DNA of 64,000 nt from Dyadobacter sp. CY347 (GTDB taxonomy: Bacteria; Bacteroidota; Bacteroidia; Cytophagales; Spirosomataceae), in the NCBI RefSeq assembly GCF_021502655.1, contig NZ_JAKFFT010000002.1, positions 1,364,001 through 1,428,000 on the forward strand, read 5' to 3'. Shown one piece after another: positions 50,649-58,364 of this stretch (within the stretch, counting starts at the first letter, position 1; each line of letters starts with the position of its first letter). Made by a program: the position numbers and the translations under genes. Below the pieces are notes generated by a model. That model saw only the letters and a program-made list of their open reading frames with translations. It was not told the origin of the DNA and ran no database searches.

Positions 50649-51173
50649 TCAGTTTTCAGATCCAATTTTAAGAATTGCTTTGTCAATGAAATATTGTCCG
50701 GTTCCTTCTTCGCCGATCACGTCAAACAGTTCGATCGCACGACGGGCGTTGTCTTCTTCTTCAATTTGCTCATTCACAAACCATTGCAGGAAGCTTTCAG
50801 TACCGTAATCCTCTTCTCTGCGGCTTTGTGTCACAATGCGGTTGATAGATTGTGTTACTGCAATTTCGCTTTGCAATGCTGCTTCGAAAACGCTTCTGAA
50901 TGTTGCAAACTCTTGTTTCACAGCTGCTACTTCCGGTGAAACGGCCGTTCCACCCACAGTCATAATGTAATTGAATATTTTAAGCATATGTCCGCGTTCT
51001 TCGTCAGACTGCTTTAAGAAATATTTTGCGCTGTTTTTGAATCCGTTACGGTCGCACCATGAAGCCATGGCCAGATATTTGGCAGAAGCTTCCGCTTCCA
51101 TTTTTACCTGATTGTTCAAAAGTATTTCTATTTCCTCTTTCAGGGAAGTCCGTTGTCTTAATAAATCTCTCAT
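50649..51173 (-). CDS. ftnA: Ferritin
   Basis: A 174-residue FtnA-type ferritin. The ferroxidase ligands can be placed by comparison with E. coli FtnA: Glu26, Glu59 and His62 (motif EERGHM). The later QWFVNEQIEEEDN helix carries the third-site Gln and Glu. The product forms a 24-subunit shell that stores iron as ferric mineral in the cytoplasm. Its upstream region has a palindrome over a promoter-like box. Confidence 0.93.
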   Translation of the reverse strand: MRDLLRQRTSLKEEIEILLNNQVKMEAEASAKYLAMASWCDRNGFKNSAKYFLKQSDEERGHMLKIFNYIMTVGGTAVSPEVAAVKQEFATFRSVFEAALQSEIAVTQSINRIVTQSRREEDYGTESFLQWFVNEQIEEEDNARRAIELFDVIGEEGTGQYFIDKAILKIGSEN

Positions 51174-51187
51174 GGTTTACTTTCTTT

Positions 51188-51213
51188 TATTTGTATTAAC
51201 AAGTACAAATATC
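51188..51213 (-). promoter_or_regulatory. Palindrome over the ferritin promoter
   Basis: TATTTGTA (51188-51195) and TACAAATA (51204-51211) are perfect inverted arms around 8 nt. The right arm overlaps a near-consensus -7 box on the minus strand (GATATTTG, 51213-51206), 33 bp before the ATG. It fits an operator for a metal or redox regulator. Confidence 0.5.
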
Positions 51214-51283
51214 ATGCGAAAGTTCAGCATTACAAACGAAACCTGAAATTTGGAATTGGTCTAATATGATCGAAATGAGCTAT

Positions 51284-51640
51284 TTAGACTAATTCTGGCT
51301 CGCTAAACAACAGTTGGTGCAGGAGAGAATTGAGTTCAATTGCGAAGTGGGTGCCATTCACCAGTTCTCTTAACTGGATCAGCTCGCAAAGGGTAAGTTT
51401 GTGGTTAATGTTCAGCTGAGGTGCCTCAACAAACTCATAGTCAGACTCATCTGACAGGTCAAAAATTTTGCTGTGAATGTCAATGTTGTTAATGAAGCGG
51501 CGGAAAGTCAGGAAGTCTTGAATCCTGAACGAAGCCTGCATTTCACCAAAATGAAGAATGATCTTAGAAGTTAAATCGCACTGTAAGCTAGATCCTTTCG
51601 CAGTACTAAACAATTCATTTGGGGTATTCACTGACAGCAA
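51284..51640 (-). CDS. Small conserved protein of unknown function
   Basis: About 118 residues with no known domain; the sequence NELFSTAKGSSLQCDLTSK and FRRFINNIDIHSK look like a conserved Bacteroidota protein, but I cannot name it. A promoter pair at 51669-51699 puts the transcript start near 51663, so the ATG at 51694 lies upstream of the transcript. I therefore place the start at the TTG at 51640 (or GTG at 51631). The region from SVNTPNEL onward is the part I recall as conserved. No membrane segment. Confidence 0.55.
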   Translation of the reverse strand: MLSVNTPNELFSTAKGSSLQCDLTSKIILHFGEMQASFRIQDFLTFRRFINNIDIHSKIFDLSDESDYEFVEAPQLNINHKLTLCELIQLRELVNGTHFAIELNSLLHQLLFSEPELV

Positions 51641-51668
51641 TCGATTTGAATCGTGGAAATTGTTGCAC

Positions 51669-51699
51669 AAATATAACCGCAAACTGAATGTCAAGCAAG
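51669..51699 (-). promoter_or_regulatory. Promoter of the small conserved protein gene
   Basis: On the minus strand TTG (51699-51697), 20 nt, then TATATTTG (51676-51669), close to the ideal Bacteroidota promoter. It lies just beyond the inverted repeat that follows glnS. Confidence 0.65.
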
Positions 51700-51711
51700 T
51701 TTATTTGTAAG

Positions 51712-51762
51712 CAATCTAATTACAGGGAAGAACATTTTAATGTTCACTGTAATTAGATTGCG
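51712..51762. terminator. Long perfect inverted repeat downstream of glnS
   Basis: GCAATCTAATTACAG (51712-51726) pairs perfectly with 51748-51762, and an inner hairpin GAACATT/AATGTTC (51731-51737 with 51740-51746) fills the loop. It lies 14 bp after the glnS stop on the minus strand but has no T-run, so termination is likely but not certain. Confidence 0.6.
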
Positions 51763-51776
51763 TCAGATGCCGGATA

Positions 51777-53447
51777 TCAATTTCCAGCCTTCGCCCAGTT
51801 GTCTCGCAATGTTACTGTCCGGTTAAAGACTAGCTTTTCTGTGTTGCTGTCCGGGTCTTTGGCGAAGTAGCCTTTTCTTAGGAATTGGAATGATTCGCCT
51901 TCTTTGGCTTCGTTGAGCGCTGGCTCAGCGTAGCCGGTTATGATTTCTAAGGAATTTGGGTTGATGTAATCTTTGAAATCACCTTCTTCGGACGAAGGAT
52001 CTTCGACGGAGAACAACCGGTCGTAAAGCCGCACTTCAACTTCCTGGGCGTGCGGAACAGAAACCCAGTGCAATGTGCCTTTTACATTAATACCGGTCGT
52101 GTCGTGACCGCTTTTGCTGTTTTCAATGTAAGAGCAATGCACTTCTGTTATTTCGCCGTTTTCATCTTTAAGAAAATTATCACACTGAATAATGTAGGCG
52201 CTTTTCAGTCGCACCATTTTACCTGGTGCAAGGCGGAAGTATTTCTTTGATGGCGTTTCCATAAAGTCCTCTTTTTCAATGTAAATTTCTCTTGAAAAAG
52301 GCACTTCACGATTTCCGGTCGCAACATCTTCGGGGTTATTTTCGCTATGGCACATTTCGGTAACGCCTTCTGGGAAGTTGGTGATAATAACTTTCAGAGG
52401 ATCCAAAACCACCATTCTGCGCAATGCTTTTTTATTCAAATCTTCACGAACGCAGAATTCAAGCAAACCCACATCGATCATATTCTCGCGACGTGCAACA
52501 CCGATCCGGTCGCAGAAATCACGAATGCTTTCCGGTGTGTAACCTCTTCTGCGCAAGCCGCTTATCGTTGGCATTCTTGGGTCGTCCCAGCCGTTTACGT
52601 GCTTTTCCTGAACCAGTTGCAGTAATTTGCGCTTGCTGGTCACCGTATAATTCAGGTTGCGGCGTGCGAATTCATATTGATGCGATGGATAAATGCCGAG
52701 CTTTTCAATGATCCAGTCATACAATTCGCGGTGCGGCACAAATTCCAATGTACATATAGAGTGCGTTACCGTCTCTATCGAATCGCTTTGTCCGTGAGCA
52801 AAGTCATACATCGGGTAAATGCACCATTTGTTGCCCGTGCGATGATGGTGCGCATGTTTGATCCGGTAAAGAATCGGGTCGCGCATGAGCATATTCATGT
52901 GCGCCATATCAATTTTAGCACGAAGCGTGCGGCTTCCGTCGGGGAAATCGCCGTTTTTCATTTTTTCAAAAAGCGCCAGGTTTTCGTCAACCGAACGGCT
53001 TCTGTAAATGCTGTCTTTTCCAGGCTCCGTCGGAGTGCCTTTGAGCAATGCAATTTCCTCGGACGTCGAATCGTCAACATAGGCTAATCCCTTATTAATC
53101 AGCTCTATGGCATATTGATATAATGTATCGAAATAATCGGAAGCGTAAAGCTCATTCTCCCACTCAAAACCCATCCAGCGGATGTCATTTTTAATGCTTT
53201 CCACATATTCCGTATCCTCGGTAACCGGGTTGGTGTCGTCAAAACGAAGGTTTGTGTAGCCTGGGAATTTTTTGGTCAAGCCAAAATTAAGGCAAATGCT
53301 GGATGCATGGCCGATATGTAAATAACCGTTTGGTTCGGGTGGAAATCGGGTGATGATCTGGGTATATTTTCCTGCCTGCAAATCCGCTTCCACAATTTCC
53401 TCTATAAAATTCAGGCTTTTCTCTTCTTTTTTCTCTTCCGTAATCAT
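51777..53447 (-). CDS. glnS: Glutaminyl-tRNA synthetase
   Basis: A 556-residue class I synthetase. The HIGH motif is HIGH at residues 44-47 ([15 protein letters not shown]) and the KMSKS-type motif reads VTSKRK. The two C-terminal beta-barrel domains are present, ending with [13 protein letters not shown] and [15 protein letters not shown]. It charges tRNA-Gln directly. The start is the ATG at 53447; the further upstream reading to 53507 overlaps the promoter box at 53475-53482. Divergent from truA. Confidence 0.95.
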   Translation of the reverse strand: MITEEKKEEKSLNFIEEIVEADLQAGKYTQIITRFPPEPNGYLHIGHASSICLNFGLTKKFPGYTNLRFDDTNPVTEDTEYVESIKNDIRWMGFEWENELYASDYFDTLYQYAIELINKGLAYVDDSTSEEIALLKGTPTEPGKDSIYRSRSVDENLALFEKMKNGDFPDGSRTLRAKIDMAHMNMLMRDPILYRIKHAHHHRTGNKWCIYPMYDFAHGQSDSIETVTHSICTLEFVPHRELYDWIIEKLGIYPSHQYEFARRNLNYTVTSKRKLLQLVQEKHVNGWDDPRMPTISGLRRRGYTPESIRDFCDRIGVARRENMIDVGLLEFCVREDLNKKALRRMVVLDPLKVIITNFPEGVTEMCHSENNPEDVATGNREVPFSREIYIEKEDFMETPSKKYFRLAPGKMVRLKSAYIIQCDNFLKDENGEITEVHCSYIENSKSGHDTTGINVKGTLHWVSVPHAQEVEVRLYDRLFSVEDPSSEEGDFKDYINPNSLEIITGYAEPALNEAKEGESFQFLRKGYFAKDPDSNTEKLVFNRTVTLRDNWAKAGN

Positions 53448-53474
53448 ACTAAACTGGAAATATTTTTCGATTTT

Positions 53475-53482
53475 CAAAGTTA
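53475..53482 (-). promoter_or_regulatory. Promoter -7 box (TAACTTTG) of glnS
   Basis: Exact consensus on the minus strand, 27 bp before the start codon, implying a short leader. Confidence 0.5.
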
Positions 53483-53544
53483 ACCTTCTTCCCAACATTA
53501 TCAGCAACCAACGGCGGCAAATCGCAAATCCGGGCTGTTTCCTT

Positions 53545-53552
53545 TACTTTTG
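53545..53552 (+). promoter_or_regulatory. Promoter -7 box (TACTTTTG) of truA
   Basis: Exact consensus ending 4 bp before the truA ATG at 53557. If used, transcription would begin at or next to the start codon, giving a leaderless or almost leaderless mRNA. Confidence 0.4.
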
Positions 53553-53556
53553 CAAA

Positions 53557-54309
53557 ATGCGCTATTTTCTCGAATTCAGCTATAAAGGAACGGCTTACAA
53601 CGGCTGGCAAAAACAAAACAATGCATTGGGTGTCCAGCAAGTGCTGGAAGAAGCGCTCGCGAAAATCCTTCGTTGGCCCATTGAAATCACAGGCAGCAGC
53701 AGGACAGACACGGGCGTACATGCAGAACAACAATTTGCGCATTTTGATTTAGAAAATCCCATCGAAGATAATGAACTGCTGATTTACAAACTCAACGGGC
53801 TTATACCCAGGGACATTGCCGTGCGGCAGGTCATTCCGGTTGCGGATGATATCAACTCCCGGTTTGCAGCCACGCACCGGAAATACGAATACAGGATTAC
53901 AAGAAGAAAAAACCCTTTTCTGACGGATTTGGCTTATATATTAAAAGCTGAACTTAACATTGAGCAAATGAACGAAGCGGCTGCATTACTGCTGAAACAC
54001 AATGATTTCGAAAGCTTTAGCAAGATCCATACGCAAGTAAATAATTTCAGATGCACCATTACCGAGGCCGTTTGGGTCGATTCCGGCGATATGCTGATTT
54101 TTCACATTCGCGCCAATCGTTTTTTGCGCGGAATGGTCCGGGCTTTGGTGGGAACATTGCTGGAAGTAGGAAAAGGCAAGCGGACTGTTGCTGAATTTGA
54201 ACAGGTTATTTTGGCAAAAAATAGAAAGGTCGCAGGAGCCCAGGCACCAGCGGAAGGCCTTTTCCTTGTTGAAGTGGGATATGATTTTATTGAATCGCGT
54301 CCTGACTGA
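53557..54309 (+). CDS. truA: tRNA pseudouridine(38-40) synthase
   Basis: A 250-residue TruA. The catalytic Asp is Asp51 in SSRTDTGVHAEQQ. The family N-terminus MRYFLEFSYKGTAYNGWQ fixes the start at 53557; the longer reading upstream lies in the promoter region and is not TruA sequence. It modifies U38-U40 in the anticodon arm of several tRNAs. The last 23 bp overlap the end of the convergent semialdehyde dehydrogenase gene. Confidence 0.95.
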   Translation: MRYFLEFSYKGTAYNGWQKQNNALGVQQVLEEALAKILRWPIEITGSSRTDTGVHAEQQFAHFDLENPIEDNELLIYKLNGLIPRDIAVRQVIPVADDINSRFAATHRKYEYRITRRKNPFLTDLAYILKAELNIEQMNEAAALLLKHNDFESFSKIHTQVNNFRCTITEAVWVDSGDMLIFHIRANRFLRGMVRALVGTLLEVGKGKRTVAEFEQVILAKNRKVAGAQAPAEGLFLVEVGYDFIESRPD

Positions 54310-55879
54310 ACTGATTATTAACCAACCTGAAAATGCCAAGCGGGTTACTATTCTTCAATTCATCCGGCAAGAGCGCATCCGGCCAGCCTTGAAATGACTG
54401 CGGGCGAACGAAACGCAGAATGGAGTGCCGGCCAACTGATGTAAATTTTGCATCCGCAGTCGCGGGAAACGGCCCGCCGTGGTGCATGGACGGGCAAACT
54501 TCCACGCCAGTAGGAACGCCATTCAAGATAAAGCGACCCGAAATTTGCGCAAGCTTATTCACAATCTCAGTATGTGTATTTACTTCACTTTCCTCAGCCA
54601 TCAGCGAACAGGTCAGCTGTCCTTTTAACTGCGAAATCGCTTGAAGCATTTCGTCCGTGTTCTCACAAATGACCAGGAGCGAAAATGGCCCGAAAACTTC
54701 TTCCTGTAATTTTGGATTGGCAATAAAGTTTTTGCCTGAAACCGTCGCTATGGATGCCTGCGCTTGATTTTCTCCATCAGAAATCTGCTCAGAAATGGCA
54801 AGTTTGGATACATCTTCCTGCTCAAATGCATGATCGCGGAGCTTATAGTAATTTTTATAAATGCCCGCCGTAAGCATTGTGGCAGATGTGGTTTTCAGAA
54901 TTTCACTTTTATAAGAATCTGTAAATGCGATCAGGCCCTGCGTTTTTGTTACAAACACGAGTCCAGGATTTGTACAGAACTGTCCTGCGCCCAAACTTAC
55001 CGAACCAGCGAGCGTTTTTCCGAGTTCCAATGCATGGCGTTCCAGGTAATCTGGTAAAACAACAATCGGATTGACACTGCCCATTTCAGCAAAAACAGCA
55101 ATAGGTTCCTCGCGTTCCTGCGCCATTTTGAAGAGCGCCATTCCACCTTTCATCGAACCTGTAAATCCGACCGCTTTACTTGCAGGATGCTTTACTAATG
55201 CTGCTCCCACTTCAAAACCATCATCATACAACATAGAAAAAACACCATCCGGCATTCCGGTCCTTTGCGCAGCTTTCACAATGGCCTGTGCCGTCAGATC
55301 GCTTACGCCGGGATGTGCGGCGTGGGCTTTTACTATAACTGGATTTCCTGCTGCCAGGGCCGGACCCGTGTCGACACCAGCCACAGAATATGCAAATGGA
55401 AAATTACTGGAACCAAAAACGATGACCGGGCCAATAGGAACGAGCATTTTGCGAATGTCGGGCTTAGGAACTGGCGTGCGGTCGGGTAGGGCGGTGTCGA
55501 TGGACGCGTCCACCCAAGAGCCTTCGCGAAGCAGTTCTGCAAATTGGGTAAGCTGGTTGATCGTGCGCGCACGTTCACCTTGCAGGCGTGCAATGGGCAA
55601 GCCGGTTTCCAGATTCGCCCTTTCGAGCAAAACATCGCCGATTGCCAGGATTTCTTCGGTTATAGCAATGAGAAAATCAGCTCTTTTTGCGGCGGGAATT
55701 TTGGCATATTCGCCAAAAGCCTTGTTGGCAAGCAGCATAGTCCGCTCGACTTCTTCAATCGTGGCTGTATGAAAATTGTCAGCAAGAAAAGAATCTTTTG
55801 CGGGGACGTAAGATTGGAATGTGCGGTCGCCCTGGCTGGAAAGTGAATAGCCAATGTAATTTTTGCCTTTGATTTCCAT
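54287..55879 (-). CDS. Alpha-ketoglutaric semialdehyde dehydrogenase-like
   Basis: A 530-residue NAD(P)-linked aldehyde dehydrogenase. The nucleophile is Cys302 (GAGQFCTNPG) and the general base Glu265 (VFAEMGSVNP). The fold begins with KGKNYIGYSLSSQGDRTFQSYVP, typical of the 2,5-dioxopentanoate dehydrogenase group, which ends oxidative pentose, glucarate or hydroxyproline breakdown by making 2-oxoglutarate. No sugar-acid or hydroxyproline gene is adjacent. It follows the second MoxR gene by 14 bp, so the two may share a transcript, though they share no obvious function. Confidence 0.82.
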   Translation of the reverse strand: MEIKGKNYIGYSLSSQGDRTFQSYVPAKDSFLADNFHTATIEEVERTMLLANKAFGEYAKIPAAKRADFLIAITEEILAIGDVLLERANLETGLPIARLQGERARTINQLTQFAELLREGSWVDASIDTALPDRTPVPKPDIRKMLVPIGPVIVFGSSNFPFAYSVAGVDTGPALAAGNPVIVKAHAAHPGVSDLTAQAIVKAAQRTGMPDGVFSMLYDDGFEVGAALVKHPASKAVGFTGSMKGGMALFKMAQEREEPIAVFAEMGSVNPIVVLPDYLERHALELGKTLAGSVSLGAGQFCTNPGLVFVTKTQGLIAFTDSYKSEILKTTSATMLTAGIYKNYYKLRDHAFEQEDVSKLAISEQISDGENQAQASIATVSGKNFIANPKLQEEVFGPFSLLVICENTDEMLQAISQLKGQLTCSLMAEESEVNTHTEIVNKLAQISGRFILNGVPTGVEVCPSMHHGGPFPATADAKFTSVGRHSILRFVRPQSFQGWPDALLPDELKNSNPLGIFRLVNNQFSQDAIQ

Positions 55880-55893
55880 ATGTTAAGATTGTG

Positions 55894-56856
55894 TCAGACG
55901 AGACGTGCGATAAGGTCATCCACCGAAATTCCTTCGGCCTCAGCCTTGAAGTTCCGGATAATTCTATGCCTTAGCACCGGCAATGCCACTGCTTTAACGT
56001 CTTCAATGTCAGGCGAATATTTCCCGGAAAGCAATGCGTTACATTTTGCAGCCAGGATAAGCGCCTGTGAAGCACGGGGACCGGCGCCCCAGTCAAGATA
56101 GTCGTTGGTGTCTTTTACCGCGAGTCCTGCTGCGGGCCTGGTTTTGTGAACGAGTTTTACTGCATATTCGATGACGTGATCGGTTACCGGAACGCGTCTT
56201 ACCAAATGCTGGAAATCCATGATCTCCTCGGCAGAAACGACTTTTTGAACCTGGTAACGAACGTCGTTGGTTGTGTTTTTAACGATATTAACTTCCTCAG
56301 CATAAGAAGGATAATCCAGCTGGATCATGAACATAAAACGGTCGAGCTGGGCTTCCGGCAGGGGATAGGTTCCTTCCTGTTCGATGGGGTTTTGGGTTGC
56401 CAAAACAAAGAAAGGACGCTCTAATGAATGTTTTGCGCCGGCAATGGTTACCGAATATTCCTGCATTGCTTCCAAAAGCGCAGATTGCGTTTTTGGAGGG
56501 GTCCGGTTAATCTCATCAGCGAGGATAATGTTGGCAAAAACAGGTCCTTTGATAAATTTAAAATTGCGGTTCTGGTCTAATGTTTCAGATCCAAGAATAT
56601 CTGACGGCATTAAATCGGGCGTGAACTGGATCCGGTTGAAATTCAAGTCAAGAGAAGATGCAATTGTCTGGATCAGAAGCGTTTTGGCCAATCCCGGAAC
56701 GCCTACCAATAGGCAGTGGCCCTGGCAAAAAATCGCTGTTAGTAACCCTTTGACAACTTCATCCTGTCCGATAATTACATTTCCTATCTCACTCCGGATT
56801 TTATCATAAGCTACTTTCATAGCTTCGGCAGCTTCAACGTCCGATGAATACTTCAC
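55894..56856 (-). CDS. MoxR-family AAA+ ATPase (second copy)
   Basis: A 320-residue MoxR ATPase. Walker A is GVPGLAKT (52-59), Walker B ILADE (Asp114, Glu115), followed by INRTPPKTQSALLEAMQE. The C-terminal VLRHRIIRNFKAEAEGI lid is complete. Unlike the copy at 7489, no DUF58 or vWA gene lies next to it. It sits between two parvulin-type PPIase genes and a dehydrogenase on the same strand, which suggests a link to envelope protein folding (inference). Confidence 0.92.
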   Translation of the reverse strand: MKYSSDVEAAEAMKVAYDKIRSEIGNVIIGQDEVVKGLLTAIFCQGHCLLVGVPGLAKTLLIQTIASSLDLNFNRIQFTPDLMPSDILGSETLDQNRNFKFIKGPVFANIILADEINRTPPKTQSALLEAMQEYSVTIAGAKHSLERPFFVLATQNPIEQEGTYPLPEAQLDRFMFMIQLDYPSYAEEVNIVKNTTNDVRYQVQKVVSAEEIMDFQHLVRRVPVTDHVIEYAVKLVHKTRPAAGLAVKDTNDYLDWGAGPRASQALILAAKCNALLSGKYSPDIEDVKAVALPVLRHRIIRNFKAEAEGISVDDLIARLV

Positions 56857-56909
56857 AATTTGTCAGATTAAATTTTCAACTCCTTTAACCGCAATCCTGT
56901 CTCAAAAAG

Positions 56910-58283
56910 CTAAATATCGTTTGCCATAGCCTCTAATCCGAGCACTTTACAATCTTTATATTCAGGTTCGATGCTGATGAAAACATCCCCCTGCGCCTTT
57001 TTAAACCATTCCTCCAATGCATTATTCCGCTTGTTACTTAACACGATCTGGGCAAGCTTTTCATAATCATCGCGCAAATTTGCCGTATGCGGTTCTGATT
57101 TACTTTTGTACCAAATGACACGCATCGCGCTTCTTCCGTCTTCCGTACGATATGCAACGGGTTTGCTAAGGTCGCCCACTTTCATGGTATCAATCGCAAA
57201 ATATAGTGCCGGATCCATGGAAGCGTCCAACGTAAGACGAGCCAGGCCGGTGTTTCTATCCATGATCAACCCCCCCGATTCAGCCGTTTCCTTGTCTTCG
57301 GAATTATCCAAAGCCGCTTTTGCAAACTTCAATGTGTCAATTTCTATCAGGTTTCGCAGACTGTCCAATGCGCGTATGGCCGACGTCATATCGGTTCCTT
57401 TATTGTAATCAGGACGAAGCAGAATGTGTCTTGCATGATATTCAGCGCCGCGTGTTTCGATTAATTTAATTAAGTGAAAACCAAACTGCGACTCAATGAT
57501 ATCCGACATTTCACCAGGTTTCAGCGACAATGCTGCTCCTTCAAATTCAGGAACCATTGCGCCACGTTTTGCGAAGTTCAGGTCACCACCGTTTTTCGCC
57601 GATCCAAGATCTTCTGAATAGATCTGGGCTAATGTGGCAAAGTCTTCTCCCTTTTCAGCGCGTTGCTTCAATTCGAGCAATTGTTGTCTTAATTTATCCT
57701 TTTGCTCACGGGTTACAGTTCCCAGTTTCACAATGTGACCGATTTCCACTTCGGAAGGAATGTAAGGAAGACTGTCTTTTGGAATGGAATTAAAAAACTT
57801 GCGCACTTCACTCGGCGTGATTTTTACATTGCCTGAAATGGTTCGCTGCATTTTTTCAACGATCTTTTGTTCCTTAACCTGCGTGCGGAGTTCGCTTTTC
57901 AGGTTTTCAATGCTTTTACCGTAGGCTTCCACAATGTTCTTTTCTGAACCGAAACGCTGCACCATGTAACCCATCTTGGCATCCAGCTCGCCATCTACTT
58001 CTTTGTCTTCCACTACAACCGAGTCAATTTCGGCTTTGGCAAGGAGCATTTTGTTGATGATCAGCGATTCGAGAAGCTGGCATTTTTCAGGAGCGGCGCG
58101 TCCTTCGGCTTTGTACTGCGTGTACATTTCCTCCAATTCGGAGTTCAGAATATAATGATTGTCAACCCTGGCAATGATCTTATCAATGCTGATCCCCTGC
58201 TGGCCCTGTCCGAAACTGATGAGACTGAAAAACAGTGTGAAGACTGCTATCAGACCGGGCGCAATTACTTTATTTATTTTCAT
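56910..58283 (-). CDS. SurA-like periplasmic peptidyl-prolyl isomerase
   Basis: A 457-residue periplasmic chaperone/isomerase. A signal peptide of about 25 residues (LIAVFTLFFSLISFGQG) is followed by the SurA N-terminal domain (IDKIIARVDNHYILNSELEE). Two parvulin-type domains follow at about 170-265 and 275-385 (GGDLNFAKRGAMVPEFEGAAL, then a second, weaker copy). Such proteins help outer membrane proteins fold. The neighbouring gene upstream is another PPIase with a lipid anchor, and MoxR follows. It may work with them on outer membrane biogenesis. Confidence 0.85.
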   Translation of the reverse strand: MKINKVIAPGLIAVFTLFFSLISFGQGQQGISIDKIIARVDNHYILNSELEEMYTQYKAEGRAAPEKCQLLESLIINKMLLAKAEIDSVVVEDKEVDGELDAKMGYMVQRFGSEKNIVEAYGKSIENLKSELRTQVKEQKIVEKMQRTISGNVKITPSEVRKFFNSIPKDSLPYIPSEVEIGHIVKLGTVTREQKDKLRQQLLELKQRAEKGEDFATLAQIYSEDLGSAKNGGDLNFAKRGAMVPEFEGAALSLKPGEMSDIIESQFGFHLIKLIETRGAEYHARHILLRPDYNKGTDMTSAIRALDSLRNLIEIDTLKFAKAALDNSEDKETAESGGLIMDRNTGLARLTLDASMDPALYFAIDTMKVGDLSKPVAYRTEDGRSAMRVIWYKSKSEPHTANLRDDYEKLAQIVLSNKRNNALEEWFKKAQGDVFISIEPEYKDCKVLGLEAMANDI

Positions 58284-58364
58284 ATGTTTATTTGATTCTC
58301 CTTAATCTGTTCGGGTTACTCTGGTTTTAATTACAAAAACGGTTTACGAAATGCTAAAATACGT

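Noticed and set aside
53350..53556. Longer N-terminus for truA
   Set aside because: TruA homology begins at MRYFLEF; the upstream part overlaps the promoter area and the divergent glnS start.
55071..55772. 233-residue plus-strand frame opposite the semialdehyde dehydrogenase
   Set aside because: Shadow of a conserved enzyme; composition and lack of motifs argue against a gene.
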